A DNA stretch of 64,000 bases from Pseudomonadota bacterium (GTDB lineage Bacteria > Pseudomonadota > Gammaproteobacteria > Burkholderiales > Burkholderiaceae_B), in assembly GCA_023423975.1 (NCBI GenBank), contig JAFAEO010000053.1, positions 62,001 to 126,000 on the forward strand, read 5' to 3'. This document shows, piece after piece, positions 43,352 through 52,554 of the stretch (position 1 is its first letter; the number at the start of each line of letters is the position of its first letter). The translations under genes and the position numbers were made by a program. Below the pieces are notes generated by a model. The model searched no databases and had not been told where the DNA came from. It saw only the letters and a program-made list of their open reading frames with translations.

Positions 43352-45400
43352 GTGGATTTTGAATTGCGTCCCAAGGGTAACAAATGCTTTTCTTTTGTAG
43401 TGGTGGCCGATACACATATCAATCAGGACGAGGGCACCTCCAGTTCACCCTATGCAACCAACGCATTGGCAAATGCGCGCGCTCGCCAGGTGTTCCTGGA
43501 AATGGCCGCCATGCCGGAGCAGCCGCAGTTTGTGATTCATCTTGGCGACATCGTCAATCCGGTTCCTTCTTTGCCGACCTTTGATCAGGCGGTAATGCAT
43601 TTCAAAGACATTATCAAACCGGTCAAAGTGCCGGTGCACGTGCTGCCGGGCAACCATGATGTGGGAGACAAGCGCATCGAATGGATGCCGGCCGAACAGG
43701 TATGCGATTCTTTCCTGGAAAAATACCGCGCATCGTTTGGAGATGATTTCTTTTCCTTCGAGCAAGAGGGCTTACGGTTTATCCTGGTTAATTCCTTGCT
43801 CATCAATTCTGGCCTTGAAGACGAGAAACGGCAGCAGCAATGGCTGGAACGGCAGTTGGAGGTTGCCGAGGCCAAAGCACAACGGGTCTTCATGTTCATG
43901 CATTACCCGCCCTACATCTATTCGACCCAAGAGAAGGGCAACTACGACAACCTGGACGAGCCGGGCAGAGGCTGGCTGCTTGGCTTGATGGCCCGGCCCC
44001 AGGTCGAGGCCGTATTTGCCGGTCATGTTCACAATTTTTGGTACGACAGGGTAGGCACGTCGGAGTTTTATATGCTGCCTTCTACTGCCTTCCTGCGTCA
44101 CGATTTTTCCGAGTTCTTCCGCTGTGCACCTGAAGCAGGCGACGAATTCGGCCGCGGCGACCTTCAGAAATTCGGCTATGCCATCGTTGACGTCTACGAG
44201 ACTGGCCACGTGTGTTACTCGGTGCGCAGTAACGGTCGCAGCGCCGAACCGGGGCAGCCATGCTCCGGCCAACCCATGCCTTACCGGACTCATCCGAAAG
44301 TGTCCGGCCTTGCATCAATCGGCGTAGAACTGCGGCATCCATGGGCAGAGAGCGTGCAGATTACCTCCACAGGAGGGGTGCAGGAGTTCGGACGTAAATG
44401 GGCGCGTAACGACTACCCGTTGCAGGCGTTATGGGAGATGGGGGCGCGTCTGGCCAAAGTGCCCGATATCGACCTCATCGAAGACGAATCCCGGCAGCGG
44501 ATGCAAAAATTGGCTGCAGTAGGCCATCACTTCGTTGTGACCTGTGTAGGCATGCCAAAAAAGAAAGTGCTGCTCGAGGTCAATTTAAAAGATGCGGGTG
44601 TCAGCGCATTTGAGGTTAACCTCACGGCGCAGCGTTTTTCGCAAGCGGCAGAAAATCTGGTAGCCATTCGCCGCGAGCACGGCGTGAAGATTTATTACGC
44701 CAAGCTTCTGACTGCAGATCCCTCGCAATATGATGGCACGCATTTTTCCCATGTGGTGCGCGCCGGCTTTGAACTTGATGAGCTTGATGGACACATTGAG
44801 GCCATCACCCAGGCAGTCAAAGATGGCGTGATCGACGGCATTACCGTACGCGTCGATTCAACGCAGTGTTTACAGGTGGCTTGCCGCCGTATGCAGGCCT
44901 TTCATGATCGCACCGGCGCGCAAATACTGGCGTCGTTAAAGCTTTCGGGGCCAGGCATCGCGACCGAGCGGGCAGATGACGCTGCCAATGTTGCCAGTGT
45001 CGCGCTTGCGATGGTGTTTGCTGCCAGCACGCGCGGGATTCAGTTTGTCTATGACACTTTTATGGATGTCGATCGAGGATATTTCCCGCGACATGCCTTT
45101 ATCGACCGCCGCTATAACCCGCGTCCCATGGCACGCGCTTTTACAACATTGATGGCAATTCTGGGTGGCGGACAGGCAGTTCGTGTGGCGGAGGGCAGCG
45201 ACGAGAAGTGGGCGTTGAGATTCTCGGTGGGGAATGACCTGTACGGGCTGACAGCGGCACAGACAGGGGCGACGACGCAACTTCATTTATTGGATGCGAA
45301 CACTGAAGACACGACCAGCGTGATTGATCTGGCGACGGGTATGCCTGTTTCCTACCAGGGTTTGCTGCACACCGAAACGACGCAGGCAACCGGGTCGTGA
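43352..45400 (+). CDS. Two-domain metallophosphoesterase
   Basis: A 682-residue protein starting at GTG with AAAGGA 7 bases upstream. Residues 12-300 form a calcineurin-like metallophosphoesterase with all motifs: VVADTH (D20, H22), HLGDIVNP (about 63-70), LPGNHDVG (about 99-106), FMHYPPY and GHVHNFW (about 224-230). The C-terminal 330 residues do not match a domain I can name; segments such as GVIDGITVRVDSTQCLQVACRRMQ, GAQILASLKLSGPGI and GIQFVYDTFMDVDRGYFPRHAFIDRRYNPRP suggest a TIM-barrel-like fold. A cyclic-nucleotide, phosphonate or phosphodiester substrate is possible. It forms an operon with a Bug gene and is controlled by the divergent IclR gene. Confidence 0.85.
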   Translation: MDFELRPKGNKCFSFVVVADTHINQDEGTSSSPYATNALANARARQVFLEMAAMPEQPQFVIHLGDIVNPVPSLPTFDQAVMHFKDIIKPVKVPVHVLPGNHDVGDKRIEWMPAEQVCDSFLEKYRASFGDDFFSFEQEGLRFILVNSLLINSGLEDEKRQQQWLERQLEVAEAKAQRVFMFMHYPPYIYSTQEKGNYDNLDEPGRGWLLGLMARPQVEAVFAGHVHNFWYDRVGTSEFYMLPSTAFLRHDFSEFFRCAPEAGDEFGRGDLQKFGYAIVDVYETGHVCYSVRSNGRSAEPGQPCSGQPMPYRTHPKVSGLASIGVELRHPWAESVQITSTGGVQEFGRKWARNDYPLQALWEMGARLAKVPDIDLIEDESRQRMQKLAAVGHHFVVTCVGMPKKKVLLEVNLKDAGVSAFEVNLTAQRFSQAAENLVAIRREHGVKIYYAKLLTADPSQYDGTHFSHVVRAGFELDELDGHIEAITQAVKDGVIDGITVRVDSTQCLQVACRRMQAFHDRTGAQILASLKLSGPGIATERADDAANVASVALAMVFAASTRGIQFVYDTFMDVDRGYFPRHAFIDRRYNPRPMARAFTTLMAILGGGQAVRVAEGSDEKWALRFSVGNDLYGLTAAQTGATTQLHLLDANTEDTTSVIDLATGMPVSYQGLLHTETTQATGS

Positions 45401-45465
45401 CGCGATCTTGACTTGATGGATTTGACATAAAAATGGCGTGGCGATCCTGCCACAGGAGAAGTCCT

Positions 45466-46431
45466 ATGAAAGCACGTATCTTGGTAGCAGTGTTATTTTC
45501 CCTGTCGGCACTTGGCACTTCTGCAGTGCATGCCGCTTATCCTGAAAAATCCGTCAGGCTGGTCGTCGGCTACGCGCCAGGTGGCTCTACCGACATTGTG
45601 GCCCGGCTGCTTGCAAATGCGTTAAGCGAGAAATGGGGCCAGGCGGTTGTTGTTGAGAACAAGGCGGGTGCAAGTGGCATGATTGCAACCGAGCAGGTCG
45701 TGCGTGCTGCACCTGACGGGTACACCCTGCAGCTTGCGTACACGCCAGAGGTGTCGATCAACAAATTGGTATTCAAGGACATTCGGTATGACCCGGCCAC
45801 GGACCTGACAGCCTTGAATCTCGTTGCCTCGGCGCCCCTGGTCCTGGCTGCAGGCTCAAGCAAAGGTATTAATTCCATTGAGGGACTGCTTGCTTTGAAA
45901 GGAAAGGCGTCTGAACTCACTTACGGATCACCCGGGGTCGGAGGACAACAACATATGGCTGGCGAAGTATTGCGCAAACTGACAGGTATGCCTTTAGTTC
46001 ATGTTCCCTATCGAGGAACATCGCTTGCCGTGACCGACCTTGTGGGCGGGCAGATCGACTTATTTTTTGCCACCACTCCGCCATTGCTGGGTAACATCCA
46101 GGCGGGCAAGATCAAGCCGCTACTTGTCGCAGGAGATAAGCGCGAAGCCCTGCTGCCCGATGTGCCCACGGCGGTTGAGAAGGGCATGCCGGAACTGCAA
46201 CTGACCAATTGGTTTGGCTTGTTCGGGCCTAAAGGCCTGCCCGGTGCTGTGAAGGACAGGATTAACAAGGACGTCATGGCGATCATGACAAACAAGGCGT
46301 TTCAAAACAGCCTGAAGGACAAAGGTTTGACCCCGACACCGCTGTCCCCCGATGCGTTCTCCAGATTTATTGCAGCTGAAATGATCAAGTACGAAGCGAT
46401 CGTGCGCGAAACGGGTATCAAGCAACAGTAG
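45466..46431 (+). CDS. Bug/TctC-family periplasmic binding protein
   Basis: A 321-residue receptor. CAGGAG before the ATG at 45466 and the signal MKARILVAVLFSLSALGTSAVHAAYPE fix the start. Family segments: KSVRLVVGYAPGGSTDIVARLLANAL, VVENKAGASGMIATEQVVRAAPDGYTLQL, DIRYDPATDLTALNLVAS and GLFGPKGLPGAVKDRINKDV. It lies 65 bases after the metallophosphoesterase and probably delivers, or signals, the same substrate, perhaps a phosphate-ester or organic-acid compound (inference). Confidence 0.91.
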   Translation: MKARILVAVLFSLSALGTSAVHAAYPEKSVRLVVGYAPGGSTDIVARLLANALSEKWGQAVVVENKAGASGMIATEQVVRAAPDGYTLQLAYTPEVSINKLVFKDIRYDPATDLTALNLVASAPLVLAAGSSKGINSIEGLLALKGKASELTYGSPGVGGQQHMAGEVLRKLTGMPLVHVPYRGTSLAVTDLVGGQIDLFFATTPPLLGNIQAGKIKPLLVAGDKREALLPDVPTAVEKGMPELQLTNWFGLFGPKGLPGAVKDRINKDVMAIMTNKAFQNSLKDKGLTPTPLSPDAFSRFIAAEMIKYEAIVRETGIKQQ

Positions 46432-46755
46432 GGGTGGCGTGGACAAACAGGTGCTTATATGTCCTCCCAATGTTGAAAGCCTGATGGCCACCTCTATGTT
46501 CCGAGCACAGCGGTCAGACGCGGCCGTGGCCTTTCTTTGCTGTCTGGCGCAAGCTCTTCAGACTGACTGGTTGCAATCATTTTGAACCGGTATGTGTAAG
46601 ACAACGTGACCAGGACAGCGGAGAGTATCGATGGCTGTTGGGTTAATGTTCAGGAAAGCGAGCGGGACGCAGCTCGAAGAAATGTGCGATGTCTTCCTTG
46701 AAGATTGTCTTCGGCCTGCTCTGTCAGTAAGATACTGTGATGTAAAGGAGTGGAT
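46432..46755. other. Intergenic region, no gene seen
   Basis: About 320 bases upstream of the ABC exporter gene. No clear repeat or terminator was noticed; it must contain the exporter promoter. Confidence 0.5.
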
Positions 46756-49700
46756 ATGTACTTTGACTATCGTTTGTGGCTGATGACCGCCGGCTTGCGC
46801 ACCCGTATGGCAGGCGGGGTGCTGCTCGGCCTGCTGGCCTTGCTGGCGGGCATTGCCCGTTATGTCTTTCTGGGTCAGTTATTGTCTCGCGTGTTCGATC
46901 AACAGCCCTGGCAACAATGGCTGGCGCCGGCGTTGTATGCGATTGCCATGGTGCTGTTGCGCGTTTGGCTCGATCACCTGCGCACGATTGAGGCTAACCG
47001 GTCCGCGGCCAGAATTCAGCTTACTTTGCGTGCAGGACTGTATGATCGGATTGTCGATCTGGGGCCCGCCTGGCTAGGTAGCCAACGTACCGGTGGTGTC
47101 ATGTTGAGTGTCATCGATGGTGTCGAGCAATTGCAGACCTTTTTTGGTCGCTATTTACCCCAGGTCGCCATTTCGCTTATCGCACCCATTGCTATCTTTG
47201 CAGTTATTGCGTTCTGGGACGTGCCAACGGCCTCGGTGCTGCTTATTGCGGCGCTTTTCTCGTTGCTGGCGCCCGCTGCCGTGCATGCCCTGGACCGGCG
47301 AGCCAGCCATGAGCGTGCACAGGCACTCAGAGAGTTCGGAGAGGATTTTCTGGATGCCATGCAGGGTTTGCCTACGCTCAAGGCGTTTGGCCAGGGCAAG
47401 AACTTCGGCCTGCGATTGGCGCAGCGGGCACGCCATCTGTCAGACAAGACATTCTGGGTCCTGTCTGTTAGCGTACTCACACGAGGTATGAGCGATCTGG
47501 GTGTAGCCGTGGGAGCTGCGATAGCGATCGCGCTGGGCGCAACCCGTGTGGTGCAAGGCGAGATGAGTCTGGAAGCGCTTCTGATTGTATTGATGGCGGG
47601 GACCGAAATTTTTCGCCCGCTGCGCGACTTGCGCTCGGTGCTGCATCAGGGGATGCTTGGGCAATCGGCGGCGGCCAGCATTCACGCACTTAACGGCGCG
47701 CGTCGCGTCGATCCTGCATCAGGGCGGGCATTGTCGCCTGCGGATATAGCACCGCGTATCCGATTCGAGGACGTGACATTTGCGTATCAGCCCGAGAGGA
47801 CCGCGCATAGCGGCCTGAGCTTTGACATAGCTGCCGGAGAGCGCATCGGCGTGGTCGGCCCTAGCGGCGCCGGTAAATCCACTATTGTTCGATTGCTGTT
47901 GCGCGAAGTGACACCGCAAAGTGGACATATATACGTGGGAGATTATGACGTCCGTGATCTTTCCGAAGAGGCATTGCTATCGCGTATTGCATTGGTTAGC
48001 CAGGACATTACCTTATTCCATGGCACCCTGGACGCAAATATACGATTGGGCCGCCCCGATGCGACGCCTGAACAAGTGCGCGCGGCTGCCCGGTCAGCCA
48101 ATATAGATGCATTTATTATGACGTTGCCTGACGGTTACCAGACGCAGGTAGGGGATCGCGGCCTCCAATTGTCTGGTGGACAGCGGCAGCGTGTCGGTAT
48201 CGCCCGTGCGCTGTTGCGGGACGCGCCGATTCTTATCCTGGACGAGGCGCTGTCATCGGTGGACTCGCAGAACGAGTTTCTGATCCAGGAGGCGCTGGAC
48301 CGGCTTATGGTGGGAAGAACCACGCTGATCCTGGCGCACCGTCTAGCCAGTGTAATTAATGCAGACAGAATTCTGGTGCTGGACCATGGACGGATTGTCG
48401 AATCCGGATCCCATCAGGCACTGATGCAGGAAGAGGGCCTTTACTATCAATTGATGCGAGAGCAGACCGCTGTCAGCCAGATCTCGGGGGAGGCCAGTAC
48501 GCAAACGGACTCGATACCATCACCAAGCCGTGCCAGCGGTCCCCGGCCACGGTCTCTGGAGGACGATGCCGCCAGTGTGGGATGGCGGGAGGTACTGGCT
48601 ACGCTACTGTCGGTCGTCAAGCCCTGGCGCCTGACGTTGATTGTAACTATCTTGCTTGGTGTGGCACGTGTCGCCGCCTTTATCGGCGTGGGCGCGTTGA
48701 GCGCACTTGTTGTCGCCGCTTTGCGCAATGGACAGCCAACGCAGATGTTGATTATTGCATTGCTGGTTGTCGCTCCGCTGGCCGCGTTATTTCACTGGCT
48801 GGAGTCCTGGCTTGCACACGCAATGGCTTATAAACTGCTGGCCAATATGCGGGTTAATTTGTACGACAAGCTTGAACAGCTTGCGCCGGCATATCTGCTG
48901 GAACGCCGCTCAGGGGATCTGGTATCCCTGGCCACGCAGGATGTGGAAATGATTGAATACTTTTATGCCCATACCGTCGCGCCGGCGATTGTTTCGGTAC
49001 TTGTGCCTGCCACCGTACTCGGATTCCTGGCAATCTATAGCTGGCCGGTCGCATTGGCCCTGCTGCCTTTTCTTGCCTACGCGCTCTTATCGCCGGTCCG
49101 CAACAGACGACGGATCGATGCCCTGGGGGACCAGGCGCGTCAGTCTCTTGGCCAAATGAGTGCACACCTGACCGATACCATCCAGGGGATGGCCGATCTG
49201 ACCGCCTTTCAGGCTACCGCACGTCGGCGCAAGCAGTTCTTGGATATTGCCCAATCATACAGTCACCAAAGGCAAGCCATCTTGAATGACTTATCGGCCC
49301 AGAGCGCCTGGTTCGAGTTGGCGATGGGGCTGGGCGGATTGGCGGTTGCCGTTACCGGTGCCTTGCTGGCCAATGCCGGTGCGCTTGATCCGACCATGGT
49401 CCCATTGCTGGTGCTCGTGGCGGTCGCCACGTTTCTGCCCGTATCCGAAATATCACAGGTCAGTCGCCAGTTGGCTGATACGGTGGCCGCCAGTCGGCGG
49501 CTGCATGTGGTGCATCAGGAGCCCGTTCCGGTCAGAAATGGGCCGGCCCGGCTCGTGCCCACACCGCAAGGGCTTTCGATCGACTTCGATAAGGTGGGTT
49601 TTCGGTATACGCCGGTCTCGCGCCTTACGCTGGATGCGCTTTCTTTTTCCCTCCGGCCCGGTACGACCACTGCGCTGGTAGGTGCTTCGGGGGCCGGCAA

Positions 49701-50310
49701 AAGCACGATTGCCAGCCTGCTGTTGCGTTTTTGGGATGTCAGCGAGGGAGCGATCCGTATCGGCGGCACCGACATTCGCAAACTCGAACTGGATAACCTC
49801 AGAGATCATGTCGCCTTGGTTACGCAGGACACCTACCTGTTCAATGACACGCTGGCTGCAAACATCCGTCTGGCTCGGCCTGATGCAAGTGAAGCAGAGG
49901 TACGCGAAGCGCTGGCGTGCGCAGCGTTATCAACATTCGTCGCATCTCTGCCGCAAGGCCTGAATACGCTGGTTGGCGAACGCGGCACGCAGTTGTCGGG
50001 AGGGCAACGACAACGTATTGCCATCGCGCGTGCTTTTTTAAAAAATGCGCCCATTTTGATACTGGACGAGGCTACTTCGCATCTGGATAGCCTGAGTGAA
50101 ATGCAGGTGCGGGACGCGCTGGTTTTGCTGATGCGCGAGCGCACCACTCTGATCATTGCGCACCGGCTGTCCACTATTCGGGAGGCTGATCAGATATTGG
50201 TTCTGGACGATGGAAAACTGGTTGAACAAGGCACGCATGATGCATTGCTTACCCAATATGGACCTTACGCACGCCTGATCCAGCATCAGGAACAGGGTAT
50301 TGCCGGGTGA
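46756..50310 (+). CDS. Fused two-half ABC exporter (CydDC-like arrangement)
   Basis: A 1184-residue inner-membrane ABC transporter holding two complete TMD-NBD halves in one chain. Half 1: six-helix TMD (about 1-310) and NBD with Walker A GPSGAGKST (near 369), signature LSGGQRQRVGIARALL (near 472) and Walker B ILILDEALSSVD. Half 2: TMD (about 610-900) and NBD with Walker A GASGAGKST (near 976), LSGGQRQRIAIARAFL (near 1080) and ILILDEATSHLD. Both ATP sites look complete, so it should be a full exporter by itself. AAGGAG precedes the ATG by 5 bases. The halves resemble CydD and CydC, thiol exporters needed for cytochrome bd assembly, but no cyd genes are adjacent; lipid, drug or peptide export is equally possible. 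Confidence 0.9.
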   Translation: MYFDYRLWLMTAGLRTRMAGGVLLGLLALLAGIARYVFLGQLLSRVFDQQPWQQWLAPALYAIAMVLLRVWLDHLRTIEANRSAARIQLTLRAGLYDRIVDLGPAWLGSQRTGGVMLSVIDGVEQLQTFFGRYLPQVAISLIAPIAIFAVIAFWDVPTASVLLIAALFSLLAPAAVHALDRRASHERAQALREFGEDFLDAMQGLPTLKAFGQGKNFGLRLAQRARHLSDKTFWVLSVSVLTRGMSDLGVAVGAAIAIALGATRVVQGEMSLEALLIVLMAGTEIFRPLRDLRSVLHQGMLGQSAAASIHALNGARRVDPASGRALSPADIAPRIRFEDVTFAYQPERTAHSGLSFDIAAGERIGVVGPSGAGKSTIVRLLLREVTPQSGHIYVGDYDVRDLSEEALLSRIALVSQDITLFHGTLDANIRLGRPDATPEQVRAAARSANIDAFIMTLPDGYQTQVGDRGLQLSGGQRQRVGIARALLRDAPILILDEALSSVDSQNEFLIQEALDRLMVGRTTLILAHRLASVINADRILVLDHGRIVESGSHQALMQEEGLYYQLMREQTAVSQISGEASTQTDSIPSPSRASGPRPRSLEDDAASVGWREVLATLLSVVKPWRLTLIVTILLGVARVAAFIGVGALSALVVAALRNGQPTQMLIIALLVVAPLAALFHWLESWLAHAMAYKLLANMRVNLYDKLEQLAPAYLLERRSGDLVSLATQDVEMIEYFYAHTVAPAIVSVLVPATVLGFLAIYSWPVALALLPFLAYALLSPVRNRRRIDALGDQARQSLGQMSAHLTDTIQGMADLTAFQATARRRKQFLDIAQSYSHQRQAILNDLSAQSAWFELAMGLGGLAVAVTGALLANAGALDPTMVPLLVLVAVATFLPVSEISQVSRQLADTVAASRRLHVVHQEPVPVRNGPARLVPTPQGLSIDFDKVGFRYTPVSRLTLDALSFSLRPGTTTALVGASGAGKSTIASLLLRFWDVSEGAIRIGGTDIRKLELDNLRDHVALVTQDTYLFNDTLAANIRLARPDASEAEVREALACAALSTFVASLPQGLNTLVGERGTQLSGGQRQRIAIARAFLKNAPILILDEATSHLDSLSEMQVRDALVLLMRERTTLIIAHRLSTIREADQILVLDDGKLVEQGTHDALLTQYGPYARLIQHQEQGIAG

Positions 50311-50385
50311 AGCGGGTTGCAGCGTGGCAATGCCTGTTTTGTTGTCATTTGCTAGCAGAGTACGGTGAGCGTCTAAGGAGGCGTG

Positions 50386-51006
50386 GTGACCAACAGTTCC
50401 GACATTGTTGTCCAGATTCTGTACAAGTGGGACGAGGCCAGTAAGCAGACTGCGAACTTTCGGCCTGTCAATAGCGTAGCGGCCTTGCTTACCTGGACAG
50501 TTTTGCCGCTGCCCATTGACGAGACCGTTCCCGAACCAGTTATGCGGGCGGTGACAGAGGCTGCGACGACAAGCGGCACGCTCGCCTTTCGGCTGCTTTT
50601 TAACGTAGACCTCCCAGAGGGTCTGACGGTGCATCCGGCGCCCCGAGCCTGGTTCCCCAGGAGAGTCGTGGAGAGCTTGCTGCATTGCTGGCCAGCAACT
50701 ATTGCGACTGCAATAACTCCTCATGCTGCAGTCGAAATGTTTTTTCAGAATTGGCATTTGCAGGATCAGGCCGCACTGGTGCTGCGTAGTGATACGCTTT
50801 CCCACGAGAGCATGGACCACTTAAGGCGCGCGCGAGACTGGCGCGGTCACGCCTTTCCTGCAGATGCGCGGGTTTTGATTGCGCCGGCCGTCGATGGAGG
50901 GGGTGTCCTGTTCGTAGCTGCGGATGTACACGAGCTTGAGGGGGTCGTGCTTGCGGTAACCGATAGGCTGAGCGCTGCGGGGCTGGTAGTAAATATTGAG
51001 CATTGA
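50386..51006 (+). CDS. Conserved-looking hypothetical protein
   Basis: A 206-residue soluble protein starting at GTG, with AAGGAG 5 bases upstream (an in-frame GTG three bases earlier is too close to it). I recognise no family. There is no signal peptide or membrane helix. Visible features are VVQILYKWDEASKQTANFRPVNSVAALL and LPLPIDETVPEPVMRAV, two Trp-containing helices, and a C-terminal alpha/beta segment DARVLIAPAVDGGGVLFVAADVHELEGVVLAVTDRLSAAGLVV that looks like a small dimerisation fold. It lies 75 bases after the ABC exporter on the same strand and may be co-transcribed. The strong ribosome site and good codon use support it as a real gene. Confidence 0.65.
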   Translation: MTNSSDIVVQILYKWDEASKQTANFRPVNSVAALLTWTVLPLPIDETVPEPVMRAVTEAATTSGTLAFRLLFNVDLPEGLTVHPAPRAWFPRRVVESLLHCWPATIATAITPHAAVEMFFQNWHLQDQAALVLRSDTLSHESMDHLRRARDWRGHAFPADARVLIAPAVDGGGVLFVAADVHELEGVVLAVTDRLSAAGLVVNIEH

Positions 51007-51348
51007 ATGGGTGTAGTTTCGAAGATTGACTCTATATCTGGTCGCAGGTCCAAGGCGTCGGCATTGCACTGGCCGCCGGGCAATCAGGCCATATCCAATA
51101 ATCTATGCGTTAAGTCCGATCAAGCTCTACTGCTCATGGCGACGTATTTTTCAGTTCAATTAAATCGACTATTTAAAATTTAACTTTAATGAGTGAAATT
51201 TTTTTTGCTTTTACTTTGCCCTGTCTTTAAACAATAATAAACAGTAACAAAAGGTGGCAACATCGCCGTCACACATTTTTTTATGACAGCGCCTTTTGCT
51301 TGGATCCGGATTTATTTATTTCAAAAGTAATTCAAGGAGAAGGCAAAG
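51007..51348. other. AT-rich intergenic region upstream of the Bug pseudogene
   Basis: About 340 bases, AT-rich between 51150 and 51310; no gene is seen. AAGGAG near 51333 is the ribosome site of the Bug pseudogene. Confidence 0.5.
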
Positions 51349-52341
51349 ATGTGCAAAGCAAGAAGCGTATTTACATGGCTGATTTTTCGCAGTATCGCCG
51401 CCTGTACAAGCTGTTTTCTAATGGGTGCCCCGGCGCTTGCGAGCGACTGGCCAAGCCAGCCGGTACGCCTGATTTCTCCTTTTCCCGCCGGCGGGACCGC
51501 AGATATTCTGTCCCGGTCATTGGGCCAGGAGCTCAGTGAGCAGTGGAAGCAGACGATTGTTGTGGAAAACAAGGTGGGCGCTGGCGGCGCAGTCGCCGCC
51601 TCGCAAGTGGCCAGGGCACGGCCAGATGGATACACCATGTTGATGGTTTCCGGAAGTATGCTCACGGTAAACCCCAATTTATAAAAGGACCTTCCTTATC
51701 GGGTCGGCGATTTCAAAAATGTCAGCATCGTTTCCATTGGTCCATTTGTGGTGGCAACCAACAAAAAGGTCTCCGCCAACAATCTTGCAGAGTTGCTTTC
51801 TTATATCGGGCAGAACAAGTCGGCTGTCAATTTCGGGTCATCTGGCGTCGGCAGCCAGACGCATATGGCATCTGAAATGTTGATGAATGTGACCGGCAGC
51901 AAGATGACGCACATCCCTTATAGCGGCGAAACGCTGGCGCTGACAGACCTGATTGCTGGTCAGATTCAGGTAGTCACCGGAAATCTGGCTGCGCTCATGC
52001 CTTTTATAAAGTCCGGTGATGTAAAGGCGATTGCCGTTACCAGCAGCGAACGATCTTCTGCACTGGCTGATGTCCCAACGGTAAAAGAGCAAATCAATAA
52101 GGAATTTGACGCTCAGGGTTGGTTTGGCGTGGTCGTGCCCAAAGGCACGCCAGATGACATCGTGCAAAAGATGGAGCAAGGCATCAAAACGGCAATGGCC
52201 TCTGAACGCATGCAGAAAAAATTCCAGGATCTTGGGTTGACAGCAGCAGAGCAGGGGCAGGAGTATATGACGCAAAAGATCACAAATGAATTGGCATCCT
52301 GGAAAACAATTATTGCAGAGCAGAAAATCAATCCCAAGTGA
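51349..52341 (+). pseudogene. Bug/TctC-family binding protein broken by an in-frame TAA
   Basis: A full-length Bug gene (330 codons) is readable if one ochre codon at 51682-51684 (codon 112) is ignored. Before it: a hydrophobic signal, DWPSQPVRLISPFPAGGTADILSRSLGQEL, VVENKVGAGGAVAASQVARARPDGYTMLM and NPNL. After it, without a frame change: KDLPYRVGDFKNVSIVSIGPFVVATNKK, then NFGSSGVGSQTHMASEMLM and a normal C-terminus. The family has NPxLYKxLPY here, so TAA most likely replaced a Tyr codon (TAT or TAC). The rest is undamaged, which indicates a very recent mutation or a sequencing error. It precedes the ThDP enzyme gene by 213 bases and may have been its uptake partner. Confidence 0.88.
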
Positions 52342-52554
52342 TTCAGTCAGTCAAAAATAAATTGCGAACCTGATAGCAACGCGACGTAAATGAGGATATG
52401 ACTGATGGCACAATGAACAAAGCATGAGAAATTGAAGAGGGGAGACGCCTTAATAATTGGGTGCGCGAGACACGATATTTTGGGGGCTCCGGTTTTAAGA
52501 TGGCCAGCAGTAGTGGGGTCGCCATCGCTAAATTTTATAAAGGTACTTTTGTTT

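Noticed and set aside
50038..50820. Minus-strand open frame of 260 codons across the exporter end and the next gene
   Set aside because: No motif; it overlaps the conserved NBD and a gene with a strong ribosome site.
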